Assembly: GCA_963556145.1 (NCBI GenBank)
Contig: OY744462.1
Coordinates: 4,650,001-4,714,000 of the forward strand
Length of the DNA: 64,000 nucleotides
Direction: 5' to 3'
From: Hygrocybe punicea
Taxonomy: Eukaryota; Basidiomycota; Agaricomycetes; Agaricales; Hygrophoraceae
The position numbers and the translations under genes are program-made. This document shows positions 1 to 11,211 of the stretch, one piece after another. The notes beneath the pieces are model-generated. The model worked only from the letters and a program-made list of their open reading frames with translations, made no database searches and was not told the DNA's origin. Position 1 is the first letter of the stretch; each line of letters starts with the position of its first letter.

Positions 1-835
1 AGGTGAACGGGGTGTCCTGGCCGGTGGAACGAGGGCACGGGTGGTCGAATGGGTCCGTGTGGGGCTGGGGTACACAAAAGAATGGGGGTCCAACGGGTGG
101 GCGCGACGGATCCGTGGTGCGACCAAAAACGGCGGTGGGGCTCGTTCGGGGCGTTAACGAGACGCAGGGTGTTCTGGGGTGGGCCGCGAGTTTGGTCAGT
201 TGGTCTGGGCCGGTTGTGCTGGCAGAACGGGGCCGCACGATGGTGACGTGGCGCGTGGCTTGGGTGTCCGAGAACGACGGTGGGGGCTCGTCTGGGGCCA
301 ACGGGGGGCAACGGGGGGCCCTGGTGGATGGAACGAGGGCACGGGGGATTGAACAAACGTGGGTTGGGAATGGGACATACGAAAAGTGGGGGTTGAAGGT
401 GATGACGTGGCAGGGGCTTGGGTATCCAAAATGGATGGCAACGGGGGGTTCTTTTGAGCAGAACGTGGGCACCGGGTCGTCGAGCGTGAACGCGGGGGCC
501 TGGATGGATACGAGTGGGCCGGGGAACGCTAAAATATGGGGGGGTCGAAAGGTGGTGACGCGGCTGTACGCGGGTGGCCGTTGGGCATCAAAAATGGACG
601 TCGATGGTGTTCCTGGGATGACGTGGGGCAGAACGGGGGCCGTAAGACGTCGAAGGAAAGCTTGAGAGGCCGTCCTTGGTCTGAGAAGAGGAAACGGGGC
701 GCGAACGCGGGTGGCGTGGCCTGGGGCTTTTGGGTGCTCAAAAAGGGTTGAGTCCGTGTTTCTGGGTCAACGATGGTCGACGTGGGGCCCTGGTGGACTG
801 AGCGAGGGTGCCGGGGGGTAACGCAACTGAGGTAC
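1..835. repeat. degenerate ~155-bp G-rich tandem repeat
   Basis: G-rich, strand-asymmetric sequence. A degenerate block containing 'ggtgacgtggc' or 'tggcgtggcctggg' followed by 'ttgggt' recurs near 242, 400, 552 and 710, and more weakly near 90, giving a period of about 155 bp. A second block, 'gggccctggtgga', recurs near 313 and 782. The asymmetry leaves long open frames on both strands, but they show no recognisable protein. G-rich relatives lie at 32.4-32.8 kb and, inverted, at 17.2-17.6 kb. The left edge is cut by the window. Confidence 0.6.
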
Positions 836-981
836 GGCCGTGAATGAAGGGAAAATGCGCCATCGCGCAGCAGGGGTGGTGAGGCCGAAAAAAGGTCGTC
901 TCGCGAGAAAAAAAACGTCAGGAGTGAGAAACCGAGAGAAAAAGAGGTGCATGGGTCGAAAAACACTCTCATCACCACGTT

Positions 982-1005
982 GGAGTGGTACCGAGGTACC
1001 ACTCC
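982..1005. repeat. 11-bp-arm palindrome
   Basis: The arms GGAGTGGTACC and GGTACCACTCC are separated by two bases. The palindrome lies between the G-rich array and the 113-bp array in sequence with no recognisable gene (836-1112). It could be a hairpin end of a small element; nothing else supports that. Confidence 0.55.
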
Positions 1006-1112
1006 GGGGGCTCACGCAGGACTCGAGGGAAAGGTCGACTGGATAGGAAGGATGGGCTGACTACTACATCTGGAAGGCTACTGACTAGGTCAAACCGTGG
1101 GAACGTGATCAC

Positions 1113-2013
1113 GTGACTGACCAGGCACAACTACTACAGCGTCAGCAAAACTCTTTCTATTACTCTCACATATTTTGTACCTCACTGGACCTGCTTGACT
1201 TTGCTCGTCATTGCATCAACAGTCATGCAGGAGAAGTGCTATTCAAATCCAGTGTTGGCAAAACTCTTTCCATCACCTTCACCTCTTTTATGCCTCACTG
1301 GACCTGCTTAGCTTTGCTCATCATTGCATCAATGGTCACACAGGACAAGTGCAATTCAACTGGTGTATCAGCTGAACTCCCTCAATTAGCCTCACCACTT
1401 GTGTGTCTCACTAGACCTTCTTAGCTTCCCTCATCCTTGCAGTACAATTCACACAGGACAAGTGCTATTCAAATCCGGTGTTGGCAAAACTCTTTCCATT
1501 GCCCTCACCTCTTTTATGCTGCACTGGACCTGCTTAGCTTTGCTCATCATTGCATCAACAGTCACGCAGGACAAGTGCTATTCAACTCATGTATCAGCTG
1601 AACTCCCTCAATTACCCTCACCTCTGTTGTGCCTCACTAGACCTGCTTAGCTTCCCTCATCCTTGCATCACAATTGATGCAGGAGAAGTGCTATTCAAAT
1701 CCAGTGTTGGCAAAACTCTTTCCATCACCTTCACCTCTTTTGTGCCTCACTGGACCTTCTTAGCTTCCCTTATCCTTGCACTACAATTGATGCAGGACAA
1801 GTGCTATTCAAATCAAGTGTCGGCAAAACACTTTCAATTACCCTCACCTCTTTTGTGCCTCACTGGACCTGCTTAGCTTCCCTCATCCTTGCATCACAAT
1901 TCACGCAGGACCAGTGCCATTCAAATCAAGTGTTGACAAAACTCTTTTCATTGCCCTCACCTCTCTTGTGCCTCACTGGACCTTCTTAGCTTCCCTCATC
2001 CTTGCATGATTTG
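1113..2013. repeat. 113-bp tandem repeat, about 8 copies
   Basis: The block 'ctcactggacctgcttagc' or close variants recurs at about 1183, 1292, 1408, 1520, 1633, 1746, 1859 and 1973, spacing 109-116 bp, mostly 113. Each unit also holds 'caggacaagtgctattcaa' and 'ggcaaaactctttcc'. The open frames in this stretch are translations of the repeat, not genes. Unit-to-unit divergence is moderate, so the array is not freshly amplified. Confidence 0.9.
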
Positions 2014-2087
2014 AATAGCACTTGTCCAGTGTGAACTTTGATGCAGAGGATTTCCTTATAGAATTCCTTGCAAGTATTTCTCCAACA

Positions 2088-2249
2088 AATTCCTATAGGA
2101 GGATTTCTCCAGGGAATTCCTATGGGAGGATTTCTCCAGACAATTCCTATGGGAGGATTTCTTCAGAGAATTCCTATGGGAGGATTTCTTCAGAGAATTC
2201 CTATGGGAGGATTTCTTCAGAGAATTCCTAAGGGAGGATTTCTCTACAT
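2088..2249. repeat. 27-bp minisatellite, 6 copies
   Basis: 'aattccta' starts at 2088, 2115, 2142, 2169, 2196 and 2223, an exact 27-bp period. Most units carry an EcoRI site (GAATTC) and the block 'ggaggatttct'. Because 27 is divisible by three, more than one frame stays open and would read as a nine-residue peptide repeat such as NSYGRISSE. No start context, intron or homology supports translation. It directly follows the 113-bp array. Confidence 0.92.
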
Positions 2250-2578
2250 TTCTCCAGGGGGCTTATCTTGGAAAATTCCCTGGAGAAATTCTCCAGAGGT
2301 CCATAGAGGTCTATAGTGAAATTGACCCATTCATGAGTATATACAATGTTTTGTTCAGCGCGGTATGCCATACATCCTATTTGGGATCTAAATGTGGCTT
2401 GGCAGGTATGGTTTCCTTTTTAGGACTTGTCTTTTCTCTGACCATGCGTTGAAAAAGAGATATTGGCAAGAAGATGGGGAAGAGAATGAACAGGAACACA
2501 AACGTGAAGGTATACCTAGCTGATCTACCCTTTTTCTATTTCTGACCATCTCACAGCCATCAACTGATCTAATAAGGT

Positions 2579-4593
2579 GCAGAAACGTCCAGCCTGCTTT
2601 CGCTGTAGGACTCACAAAGTTGGATGCGGATATGGGCTTGACAGAGACTCATGCCTCAGATGTATTTCTGATGGTGTTGCAGAGTTGTGCAAATCCATGC
2701 ATGATTATCAGCCATCGTTGTCATGAAAACCTCCCAGTGCAACTTCAACCCATAGCAGAACAGCAGTCGGGTCGCCGCCTGGTCAGTCTGAAAAATTGAA
2801 AGGCAAGAAATGAGCACACAGCATAGATTCTCCCGCCATATCATCACAAACACAAAAACGGGCTCGCTCTATCAGCCATGGGCCATTGCATTCAACTCAT
2901 TCTTCCCAATTTTCAAAAAATCCTCATCGCGGAGCACAGCAGCCCTCTCAACAATTTCTGAATTTGAGGAGACAGGCCCAACACACACTTTCTTCCCAAC
3001 ATCCAATATGATTGGCAGTGATGCCGACCAAATCGTCACTTTTCTGGCTACTAACACAAATGAAGACGAGGACTGCAATGACGACACTCTCGAATACATC
3101 GATGAGGAAATTCCACTGGACAACATTGCAGATGAGGATGAGGAGGATGAGGGTGAAGATGAGCTTGAGAAAGATGACAACGATGACAATCATGTCCCAT
3201 ATCAAGGCTCGACAGATTCCACCCAAACCTCGCAAAAATGCAGCTGCAAAACATTTGAGCAGCAAACAGTGTGTGGATACCATTGACCCAGCAACCTGCC
3301 ATAAGTCCTTACTCACTTGAATTGATTTTATTGCTCACAACTGCATTAGCCTTTGAGATTCAAGCAGCTGTAAAAGCTGCGGATGGTAACAATATGCCCT
3401 TTATTCTTCTGTCTATGGCTACGCTTGAACAGCTCTGTACCTCCATGGCTGAAAAGTTGCAACAATTTCTGGCATTCATTGTATTACGCTACTGGCTTGA
3501 TAGCAATAAACCCAAGCAAGGCGCAACCTCAATCAAGAACGATGAAGAATACTGGCTCTGCAAGCAACGATTGAGAAGCCTTATTGTCCCTCAACGTCTA
3601 CCTACCGGCAAGGTGTCAACTCGCATTCTCAAACTGGTCTGTGTTTACTTCGAAGACATTGGCAGTGGTGCCAACATGGCTATGACAGAGGCTACAACTA
3701 CCCAAGGAGTTAACTAGTATCATTTCACCATTACTCAGATAGAGTGCCGTTAATGAGATTGATACTAGGGCGGGCCTCACGCTGCAGTACTCGACTCAAC
3801 CAATGGAGCTGATTTTGGGCTCGGCCAGAGGCAGGCAAATGTAGTTGTGGAGCTGCAGACTCGTTGGAAGTGTGAGATGCACTCGAAGGATAAAGATTTG
3901 TATTGCTGGAAGGGGGAAAATGGTCTCTGCTATGTGCTAATGCCCTCGAGTCTAGGCTACTGGGCCATGGATGTGGTAAGGTTCCCTATCTATTACTTGT
4001 CAAATCTACAGCTCACTCATCACTACTCTAGCTTTCTGGAATGGCAACAATTGAGATGAAACCGGAGTTGTTGTCTTTGACTGACGCAAGGTCTTGAGGA
4101 CGCGCCACACCAGTCCCTCAGCCAAATTTGGAATACCAACTGAATCATGGTGCGTACGGCTATGGAAATCCCTATACGATGATCCACCAACCGTCAATGT
4201 ATCTGCCATACCACCCACTCCTTCCAATATTCACCTCCCATTCAACCTATGCAACCAGTGCTGCCTGTGCCGCCTACACAGCCTATGCAGCCTATACAAG
4301 CCCCCATTCCCACTGCTAAATATCCAGATGTTGTGCTATGGTTCCACTTCCTCAACAGACACCCAGATCGCAATAGGGATGAGATTGAATTTGCTCTGTA
4401 TGGACCACTTTTGAAAAGCAGGGGATTTCGACAGATTTCACAGCTAACACTTGAATATTTCAGATTGCAAGATCTACAGGAGTGGTTGGAAATTGATGCT
4501 GGAACTGCCGTTTTGATAATGCAATATGCTGCGCAGGACATCGAAGCATTCAAATGTGGCCAGCTCAATATACCTATGGACAATGTGATTTAG
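2579..4593 (+). pseudogene. decayed zinc-cluster gene of a multicopy basidiomycete family
   Basis: Not a family with a known function. Pieces lie in order on the plus strand in several frames. At 2595-2690 there is a cysteine pattern C-x2-C-x6-C-x8-C-x2-C-x8-C with core CFRCRTHKVGC, as in fungal Zn2Cys6 DNA-binding domains. An acidic Asp/Glu stretch follows (about 3060-3190), then a helical block with MEQLCTSMA-like sequence and RYWLDSNKPKQGA (3310-3717). Next come RWKCEMHSKDKDLYCW (3847-3980, ending at a GTAAGG donor) and a Pro/Gln linker. The C-terminus (4320-4593) reads PDVVLWFHFLNRHPD...LQEWLEIDAGTAVLIMQYA, which looks like a SAM-like helical domain. Frame changes near 3290 and 4130 that no intron explains suggest a broken copy. 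From memory, similar zinc-cluster/SAM-like proteins are repeated in agaricomycete genomes. The N-terminus upstream of 2579 is uncertain. Confidence 0.55.
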
Positions 4594-4869
4594 TTTTACA
4601 ATCAATATGACTTTTGTTGCTGCCGTAGAAAATGTGCAACAGATGTTATTGCAATGGTTTAGTAGAAAGTAATAATTCAGCCTGGCACCCGGCAATCCAT
4701 TTTCACTGCTTTGCATCCCATTTTCACCGCTGCGCTTTCATCCCATGGATAGACCATGCTTGACCCAATATGTTGTGCTGTGATGAACCGAAATTTCAAG
4801 CTTGATACCGACTAATTTGCATAATATACTTGACCCTTTTCTCAGCGGAGCGTTCGGCTGCAATACACA
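4594..4869. other. no gene seen
   Basis: No coding frame with recognisable content. There is a short local duplication, 'catcccattttcaccgctgcg' against 'atccattttcactgctttg', near 4693-4740. It separates the zinc-cluster pseudogene from the Tc1 relic. Confidence 0.5.
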
Positions 4870-5474
4870 TCATCTAGTAACATGTCAGCGCCTTGGCAAA
4901 TGATCAATGCTGGAGTATACCTTCTTCATGGTGTATCCAGCCCTTTGAAGCATTCTCCAGACAGTCGCCCGAGAGACATTGACACCGCATGAGACTGTGA
5001 GCATCTCTTGCAGCTCATCAAGGTACATATCTGGGGTTTGGTTGATCATTCTGAGTGAATACTGAGCAAATGAATGAGTTTACAAATGTGTTCTAATAGA
5101 AGCATACTTACCTCCATGTTGGAGTGGGTCCGAGGCTGCTCACACATGAAAGGGGAAGTCACGACAAGATGGGATGGAATCAGATCGACTAAGACAGGAA
5201 TGTGCTACATAAGGGATCCAACCGTGGGACCTGGGTCACGTGACAGCCCAGGCACCACTACTACAACGTCTAGGTCCCGTAAGACCTTCCTCGCCCCCTT
5301 CTCCATAGGGCCTCGAATTTGAACACATTTGTGCGTTTCAAAGTATTTGAGAATGCGTTCGACCGGCCAGAGTGACACGCCTGTGTAAATGGCTATGTCT
5401 TCTTTGGGAAGCAATGATGCAAGCTGGATTACGATCCAATAGACGTGGGCCGGTATCGTGCGGCCCTTTGCCAT
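4870..5474 (-). pseudogene. Tc1/mariner-type transposase, N-terminal relic
   Basis: The minus strand starts MAKGRTIPAHVYWIVIQLAS (ATG at 5474), then LLPKEDIAIYTGVSLWPVER, the helix-turn-helix of basidiomycete Tc1-like transposases. A second block near 4890-5060 reads NQTPDMYLDELQEMLTVSCG then VSRATVWRMLQRAGYTMKKV, the second helix-turn-helix. A GTAAGT...CTCAG intron (about 5050-5100) precedes the second block. Between the two blocks lies foreign sequence (about 5100-5310). The DDE catalytic half is missing. The element is therefore truncated and inactive; its ends were not found. Confidence 0.75.
5205..5310. repeat. dispersed CACGTG-containing repeat, second copy
   Basis: 'aaccgtggga..tgggtcacgtgacagcccaggcacc-ctactacaacgtc' at 5218-5270 resembles 1092-1143 ('aaccgtgggaacgtgatcacgtgactgaccaggcac...ctactacagcgtc'). 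Here it interrupts the Tc1 transposase. It may be an LTR or MITE end, but no terminal repeats or target duplication were found. Confidence 0.45.
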
Positions 5475-5534
5475 GCTACAGCATTGAAATGAGGTTGAAC
5501 CAGCTGGTAAACCAGCCAGCGGCTTACCTCTCAC

Positions 5535-6087
5535 GATCCTGAAAAATCAAGATTCTAAAATTGTGATTTCTGCCCTCGGTCAAAGATTGAATGATGCGGA
5601 CAGGTGTCGGATTTATGGAACAGGTGTTATTTCGAGGATAGCTTGAGTATTCGATGAGATACAACAGTTTTCTGACTGACTACCTTTTTTGGAGTTTTTT
5701 TTGGGTTCCACCAACTGGCCCGAAATATACAATAAAGTCCATGCTTGCATCAAACATTTGTAAACAATGTCAGCCACATCTGTAGATAACCCGAATTTGG
5801 TATATGGGCAACTCGGTTACCTACACACCCAAATGGGAAAACCCTTTGATCCATGCTGAGGATGTTATATTTGGACAGCGATAACATAACCCTAGTTTCG
5901 GCCCAGCCATTACTGACCTGTGGATATGATAAATCCTTGAATTAATGCTTCAGGCCAACCCTGATCAAGGGCTGGATGCTAAACCTTGAGCTAGTGCTTC
6001 TATATAACCCGGAGTTAGTGCTAGACACCAAGAGTTAGTCCAGTACTCAAAAATCCCTGGTTGAGGGTTTAGTGCTGGCATTTTCTA
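5535..6087. other. AT-rich intergenic sequence
   Basis: No gene seen. Around 5960-6080 there are loosely repeated blocks of the form 'aaccctg..agggctgg..gctaaacc' and 'tccctggttgagggtttagtgctgg', partly in inverted order, directly before the MITE. They are too degenerate to classify. Confidence 0.5.
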
Positions 6088-6876
6088 TGGTGCGAATCAC
6101 TTAGTCACCACCAAAGTTTAACAACTTTATAAGCACCTGCAAATCTGACTAATTTTCTTATTTCTCTTGGCAAAATGCTCAATTTAATGATAGGAACAAA
6201 AGCCCAAGACAGAATTTTGATAGCATAAAAAATAGCCCTGCTCAAATTTGGGTGTCAAACTAATTTGACCATTACTATATATGGAGTATTACTAATATAC
6301 TAAAAAGGAAATAATCTACCAAAAAGGAAATATTGTCTCAGGAATCCATTGTACTGACTCGGGAATATGACGATGAGACTTATATTTTGTGGAACTGAAG
6401 GCTTTGACTTTCATCTGAGCCTCATGAGTGCCCAGACCCTCCCTGTAGGCTTGCATCCATTGGTGCATCCCAACCCGATTCTTCTCCGTCATCATCATCA
6501 TCATTAGAGCTGATGATAATGTGATTGATACCTCCTCTGTACCCACATTTAGATTCAGAAGAGCTGTCAACCTCAATGATTGATGGCACAAGCTTTCCGA
6601 TTGTGGCTTGGAAGATTGATGTTCACGCACAGCAGCTTGCCCAGCACAGGCTCGCCTGGCTGCTTCTTGAAGGTATTTTTTTGGTGGTGTACAGTATCTT
6701 AGAGGATAAGAGAGATGATGATTGCATGTTTATTCATCAGAAATTACATTCATTAGTGCTTCATGAGCTCGTCTGCCATCAGGCCTGAGATTTAGAGCAG
6801 GCAAGCCAACATTGACGTGGTTGGGACCCAATTTGGCCACTGTCAAATTTTGGTGGTGACTAAGTGATTCGCACCA
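6088..6876. mobile_element. MITE, 789 bp, TA target duplication
   Basis: The left end TGGTGCGAATCACTTAGTCA and the right end are inverted copies, with a 28-bp perfect terminal inverted repeat (6088-6115 and 6849-6876). TA lies just outside on each side (6086-6087 and 6877-6878). A TA duplication is typical of Tc1/mariner-type transposition. The interior has no recognisable transposase; its short open frames look non-coding. It is a non-autonomous element and may have been moved by a Tc1-like enzyme; a Tc1 relic lies about 600 bp upstream. Confidence 0.85.
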
Positions 6877-6878
6877 TA

Positions 6879-7437
6879 CATATGGATTATGTAAGATCCA
6901 TAACTCGTGAAAAAAATGCTAAGTCCATCATTTGCCTTTGTTTGCCAACATTCATTTTGTTACTCCTCCACCACCAGTTCCCTCACTTCTCCTTATCACT
7001 TCTCCCCTCCCTCCTGTGGCTTGAGCTTCGAGGTCCTGACTACCTGGTACTCAGTCTCTCCCATCATCCTGCTAATCCCATTGGCCCTTGTTACTTATCC
7101 TGCAGTTTACCTTGCTGTCACCCCACCTTCAAAGGTTTCTCCACCTCCTTCAGTAGTTTAGAGTGGTCAGGTTACCCTCAGTGTTATAGGATAGTTGTTT
7201 GTAATGCTAATTGGTGGTTTTGTGCTATAAAAGTATTTGAGGGTGGATTTTACACAATTACAGTGTGAGAGAAAGCTTGACCCAGGACAAAGCTTAGGTT
7301 GTGTCAGCATGGAAACTATGGTTATTTTTCAATCCCAGACAAATATAATGTCCCCAGCATGGAATCAGCCCGTTTCTATCCCTTATCCAGGGCTCTGAGA
7401 AAAAACCTTGAACTAGGGTTGTGCACCAACAGGCATG
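6879..7437. other. no gene recognised
   Basis: Moderately pyrimidine-rich on the plus strand (6940-7140). Open frames exist but show no domain, splice pattern or relative elsewhere in the window. It ends at the left Harbinger inverted repeat. Confidence 0.45.
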
Positions 7438-7535
7438 TAAGTTTTGCAAGACATGCCGGACATGCCATGCTGCTGACAAACCCTGCTTCTTTGTTTTAGG
7501 TGGGTTAGGGTTACTGTGACTCCCTCATCAGTGCA

Positions 7536-9478
7536 ATGTCTGTTCAAGTTGACAATGGCCTCTTTGGTGCCAGTGTTGATGACTTAGCCATTCTTGGGGC
7601 TTTTGTTAACTTCCTTGGTAGTGCTGTGCTGATATGGGCATCATCATACTATGACAAAATGCCTCACCACACTTCTGCCCTTTCCGGTCTTGCCTGGGTG
7701 GATGAACTTATTGATGGACCCCCTGAGCATATCAAAATTGCCCTTGGTGTGTGCCTCCCAGTTTTCCGATGATATGCTATATGTAGCTATAAGAAGGGAA
7801 ATCCTACAACTACTAAAGGTGAAAAGGTGCAAGGAAGCTTTGGAAAGCCTACACTAGTATAGGAAATGAAGGAGAATGAATAGAAGTGGATGAGAAACTC
7901 TGGAGAAGTGCTGCGATCAAAACTAGAGTGGTGCGATCAAAATCAAAGAGTTGCGATAAAATCAAAAGTCGCAGTGAGATCGAAGGGTCGGACAGTGAGA
8001 GAACATGATAGAATATGAAGAGAAAGGAACTAGGATGAAGGGGAAGCTCTGAGACGAAGGGGGAATGACGGTCTGTCTTGATTCTCTGGGGGTTCTCTGT
8101 CTAGTGGCTCATACAGGCAGGTATATAAGCTGTCAGGACAAAGGAAGAGAGATGAAAGGATAATACTAAAAGGAGATATGTGAGATAAAGGGCATATAGA
8201 AGAAAGGATGGGTAGAGAGAACGATAAATAAATATAGAGAACAAAGAGAACAAAGGAAATACTTCGAAGTGCGATAACTAAATATCTCTGAAGTTGCAGA
8301 AGATCGCAATAGTCGGGATGTGATCAGAAGGTCAAAGAGTGGTAAGTCGCATCAAATCGCAAGGAATCGCAAAATATATGAAATCGGAGCTCAGGATGGC
8401 TGAGTGCGTATCACCAAGCCCTCCTAAAAACATTATGCAAGATGGGCTATGGAAATTCAAAACACATTACACTGCACAAACAGCTTGCCATTTTCCTGTA
8501 CACATGCATCACTGGCTTGACAATTCGGCATATTGGTGAGCACTTCCAACACTTCAATGGTATGATCTCAAAGTAAGTCATTTATACACTCTCTTTGTTT
8601 TTAATGACTGATGTGTCTTGCAGTTGTTTTTGCCAAATGCTTGCAGCCTTTTCGTCCCCACCATTTTATACAAAATATGTTACTCTTCCAAAGCATGGCG
8701 ATCCCATCCCCCCTGGAATTTCTGGAAATCCAAAATTTAACTTGTACTTCACCAATGCCTTGGGTGCTGTTGATGGCACCCATATCAATTACATTCAATC
8801 CAGCAGTGCTTGGGCAACATCCCATAATTGCAAAGGATTTCTTTCACAGAACTGCTTGATGGCATGCACATTTGACATGCATTTCCTTTACGTGCTTAGT
8901 GGTTGGGATGGGTCAACAGCTGATGCTGCAGTCTACAACGATGCTCGCAATCATGATGTCCAAATCCCCTGTGGCAAATATTACCTTGCAGATGCAGGGT
9001 TTGCCCTCATACCACAGCTGTTAATTCACTACCACAGTGAATGCTATCACCTTGATGAATGGTGATGTGGAGATTGAGTGCCCAGAAGCAAAGAAGAACT
9101 GTTTAACCTTCGCCATTCATCAGCCTGCAACATTGTGGAATGAATCTTTGGTGTCCTCAAATGTCATTTCCATTTTCTTATTCTACCTCCTGAATACGGC
9201 ATGAAAGTCCAAGCTTGCATTCTGCCAGCCCTCTCTGCCATCCATAATTTCATCCATTGATATGACCCCTTTGACAAAGACCTTGACGAAGATGTCCTGG
9301 AGGATGTACTCAATGCCCATATTGATCCAGATATGTATTGTAAACTGGTGGAAGCTTTACCAACCCATGCAGTTTTCAAAGCTAGCTGTGACATGTGAGA
9401 TGCCATTGCAGAAATGATGTTGGCTGACTACAATAAATACATTCAAGAAAGGGATGTGAGGATAGCCATGGCCATATA
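7536..9478 (+). pseudogene. PIF/Harbinger DDE transposase, interrupted
   Basis: HARBI1-like transposase. The N-terminal part (7536-7775) includes GLAWVDELIDGPPEHIK and GVCLPVFR. After an insert, the gene resumes near 8436 with GYGNSKHIT then KQLAIFLYTCITGLTIRHIG. It has an intron of about 50 bp (GTAAGT at about 8572 to TTGCAG at about 8623). The catalytic region follows: NALGAVDGTHI (first Asp), LYVLSGWDGSTADAAVY, YYLADAGF (second Asp) and, after frame changes, ACNIVERIFGVLKCHFHFL (Glu). The C-terminal AILPALSAIHNF-like block runs to about 9478. All three catalytic residues are visible, but frameshifts near 9065-9180, in-frame stops and the insert make it a pseudogene. It is convergent with the Myb/SANT gene. 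Confidence 0.85.
7800..8425. other. insert of unknown type inside the Harbinger transposase
   Basis: A purine-rich segment with repeated 'gcgatcaaaa' and a TATA-like 'gtatataagctg' near 8118 separates the two halves of the transposase. The reading frame content is lost on entry (after about 7800) and regained at GYGNSKHIT (about 8436). It resembles a solo LTR in size and in having a TATA box, but TG/CA ends and a 5-bp duplication were not found, so the edges are approximate. Confidence 0.5.
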
Positions 9479-9652
9479 ATTTTTTCCATGTACATACTAT
9501 ACTTTCCTGTTATGTACAATATTTCCTGTTCTGAATCCATGGTTTGCAGACAACTCATAATTTCATGAAAAGGTAGTACATAAAAAATAGAAATACATGG
9601 GTACATTGGTAAAAAATGGTGGCAGGGTAAAAGAATTACTGTGACACATTGC

Positions 9653-10823
9653 TCAGCATAAAGTCAGGTATGCAGCACCCAGCCTTCTTGAGCTCCCTCT
9701 TGAGCCAGCGCCAGCACAGGCTGTCCCAATATAAGTTGCCACTTGTGTGACATTCTGATCAAATAAATTGAATGCAGCAATCATGGAGTCATTGTCAAGG
9801 TAGTCATCCTTCATCTGGACTAAATCTAGTGCCAACCTCCTCGTTTCTGCATCAGAAGGGGGTTGCGGAACCTGCGGAACCTGCTCATCTTGATGGATCT
9901 TGTGCTTAATGGCAAGGTGCAGAGTGGTGTTAAATGCAGTCATTTCCTCCCTAATTCCATTCAAAGCTACAGGACCTGATACATGAGCACACTTGGAAGC
10001 ACTTCCTCCTGACTCAATAAGAGATGATACTGTGAAATCAGATAAAGATGGAGATGACAATGCTGGTAGGGAGACAGAGGGACCCTTGCATTTATTCCTG
10101 GGTTTCTTGGGGGGACTGGGAGGAGGGGAGGAAGAGGGAAGAGGGGCATCACTGTGGACCTGAGGGCTCAGTGTTTGCGCATCACCTGATCCTGCAGCAC
10201 GTTCTGATGATGAATCTGACAGATCGAGTGGTGCGCCCTGAGAAGTAGACAGGAGTTGGAATACATTTGCACCCTTGCCATGGAATGACATTAACTGCTG
10301 CATATCAACATAAAGGTCCAAACCAGTGTTTTGGAAAGGATGAGCTTTTGGATGTTTCTGCTTGATTGTCAACATAATCAATAGAAGAAAATGTAAATAA
10401 AAATACCTTAACATATTCATCCCAGACTGGATGAGTGTGTTCATCAATGTTGAGTCCATGTGTATGGTCCCAGGGCAAACCAGACTGCCTTGTGAGGGGT
10501 TCCACATCATCGTAGATTTCCTTTAACTGTTTTTCAACATCAGTAGACAACAATATTGCAAGTAAGAACAGACTTACATTTGCCCATTTAGTTTGGCAAG
10601 AACCAGCTGACTTGGGCCCCCCCCTTTCAGGAGGGGTCTGAGCCATTGCTGCTGCCAATGCATTCCATGTTGTTTTCCTGAAATTTCCACCATTGCCAGC
10701 CTCTGCTTTGTGCTGCAAGAAGTCAACAAGGGCATGGATGTCTTTGCCAGTCCATTGTGCATGAGGAGTCTTGGGGTCATTGGACTTGGCCTTTGCCTTT
10801 GCCTTGCCTGTTGACTTTGTCAA
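9653..10823 (-). CDS. Myb/SANT-like DNA-binding protein of the Harbinger element
   Basis: The accessory DNA-binding protein of PIF/Harbinger elements; in this superfamily it helps the transposase find the element ends and enter the nucleus. The start at 10823 gives a basic Lys/Ala-rich tail, then WTGKDIHALVDFLQHKAEAG, NFRKTTWNALAAAMAQ, SAGSCQTKWANV and LKEIYDDVEPLTRQSGLPWD, the conserved tryptophans and C..KW of the Myb/SANT-like domain. Two short introns fit: GTAAGT...AACAG after KWANV and GTATTT...ATCAAG after VWDEYVK. The second half has a Pro/Ser-rich linker (SSSPPPSPPKKPRNK) and an acidic C-terminal helix. With these introns the frame is open to the stop at 9653, so the gene looks intact although its partner transposase is broken. 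Convergent with the transposase; about 170 bp lie between. Confidence 0.78.
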
Positions 10824-11211
10824 TGCAATTGGAGAGGGGTAACCCCATCAACAGTGTCAGCCCACCCAAAACAAAGAAGTGGGGTTTGTCAGCAGCATGA
10901 CATGTCTGGCATGTCTTGCAAAACTTAGGTAACTGAGTTGCTGAACAGGCCCTACATTTGACAAACTAGATGAAGTGCCAACTATGTTGGCCAAAACCTT
11001 GCTTAAATTCATGGAGGAAGATAGACAAACTGTGGGAGTCACTGATAGACCAAACTTTTATTGACATTGCATGCATACAACACTCTGTCCAGCTCAGACT
11101 TCTGATAGAATACAGGCATGTAGGTAGAGGATGGTGGACTGGACCAGTAACCAAGAAACAAAATTCTTATTGACACCAGATCCATTTGACGATCATTCGG
11201 GGCAAGGCTTC

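Larger units (their letters stand above)
7438..10927. mobile_element. PIF/Harbinger transposon, about 3.5 kb
   Basis: Long imperfect terminal inverted repeats of about 65 bp lie at 7438-7503 and 10862-10927. The left starts TAAGTTTTGCAAGACATGCC; the right is its inverted copy with a few mismatches. Inside are the two genes expected of this superfamily, arranged convergently: a DDE transposase on plus and a Myb/SANT-like protein on minus. The usual 3-bp TWA duplication cannot be separated from the TAA/TTA at the extreme ends, so the exact terminus is uncertain by a few bases. A foreign insert of about 0.6 kb breaks the transposase gene. Confidence 0.85.

Noticed and set aside
3..665. A 220-residue open frame as a gene.
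   Set aside because: G-rich tandem repeat; amino-acid content is Gly/Trp/Arg/Val biased, there is no domain, and the frame follows strand asymmetry.
2022..2316. A peptide-repeat protein (NSYGRISSE / MGGFLQRIP repeats).
   Set aside because: Explained by the 27-bp minisatellite, a multiple of three that leaves several frames open; there is no gene structure.
7800..8425. The insert in the Harbinger transposase as a proven solo LTR.
   Set aside because: A TATA-like box and suitable size, but no TG/CA ends, no 5-bp duplication and no second copy in the window.
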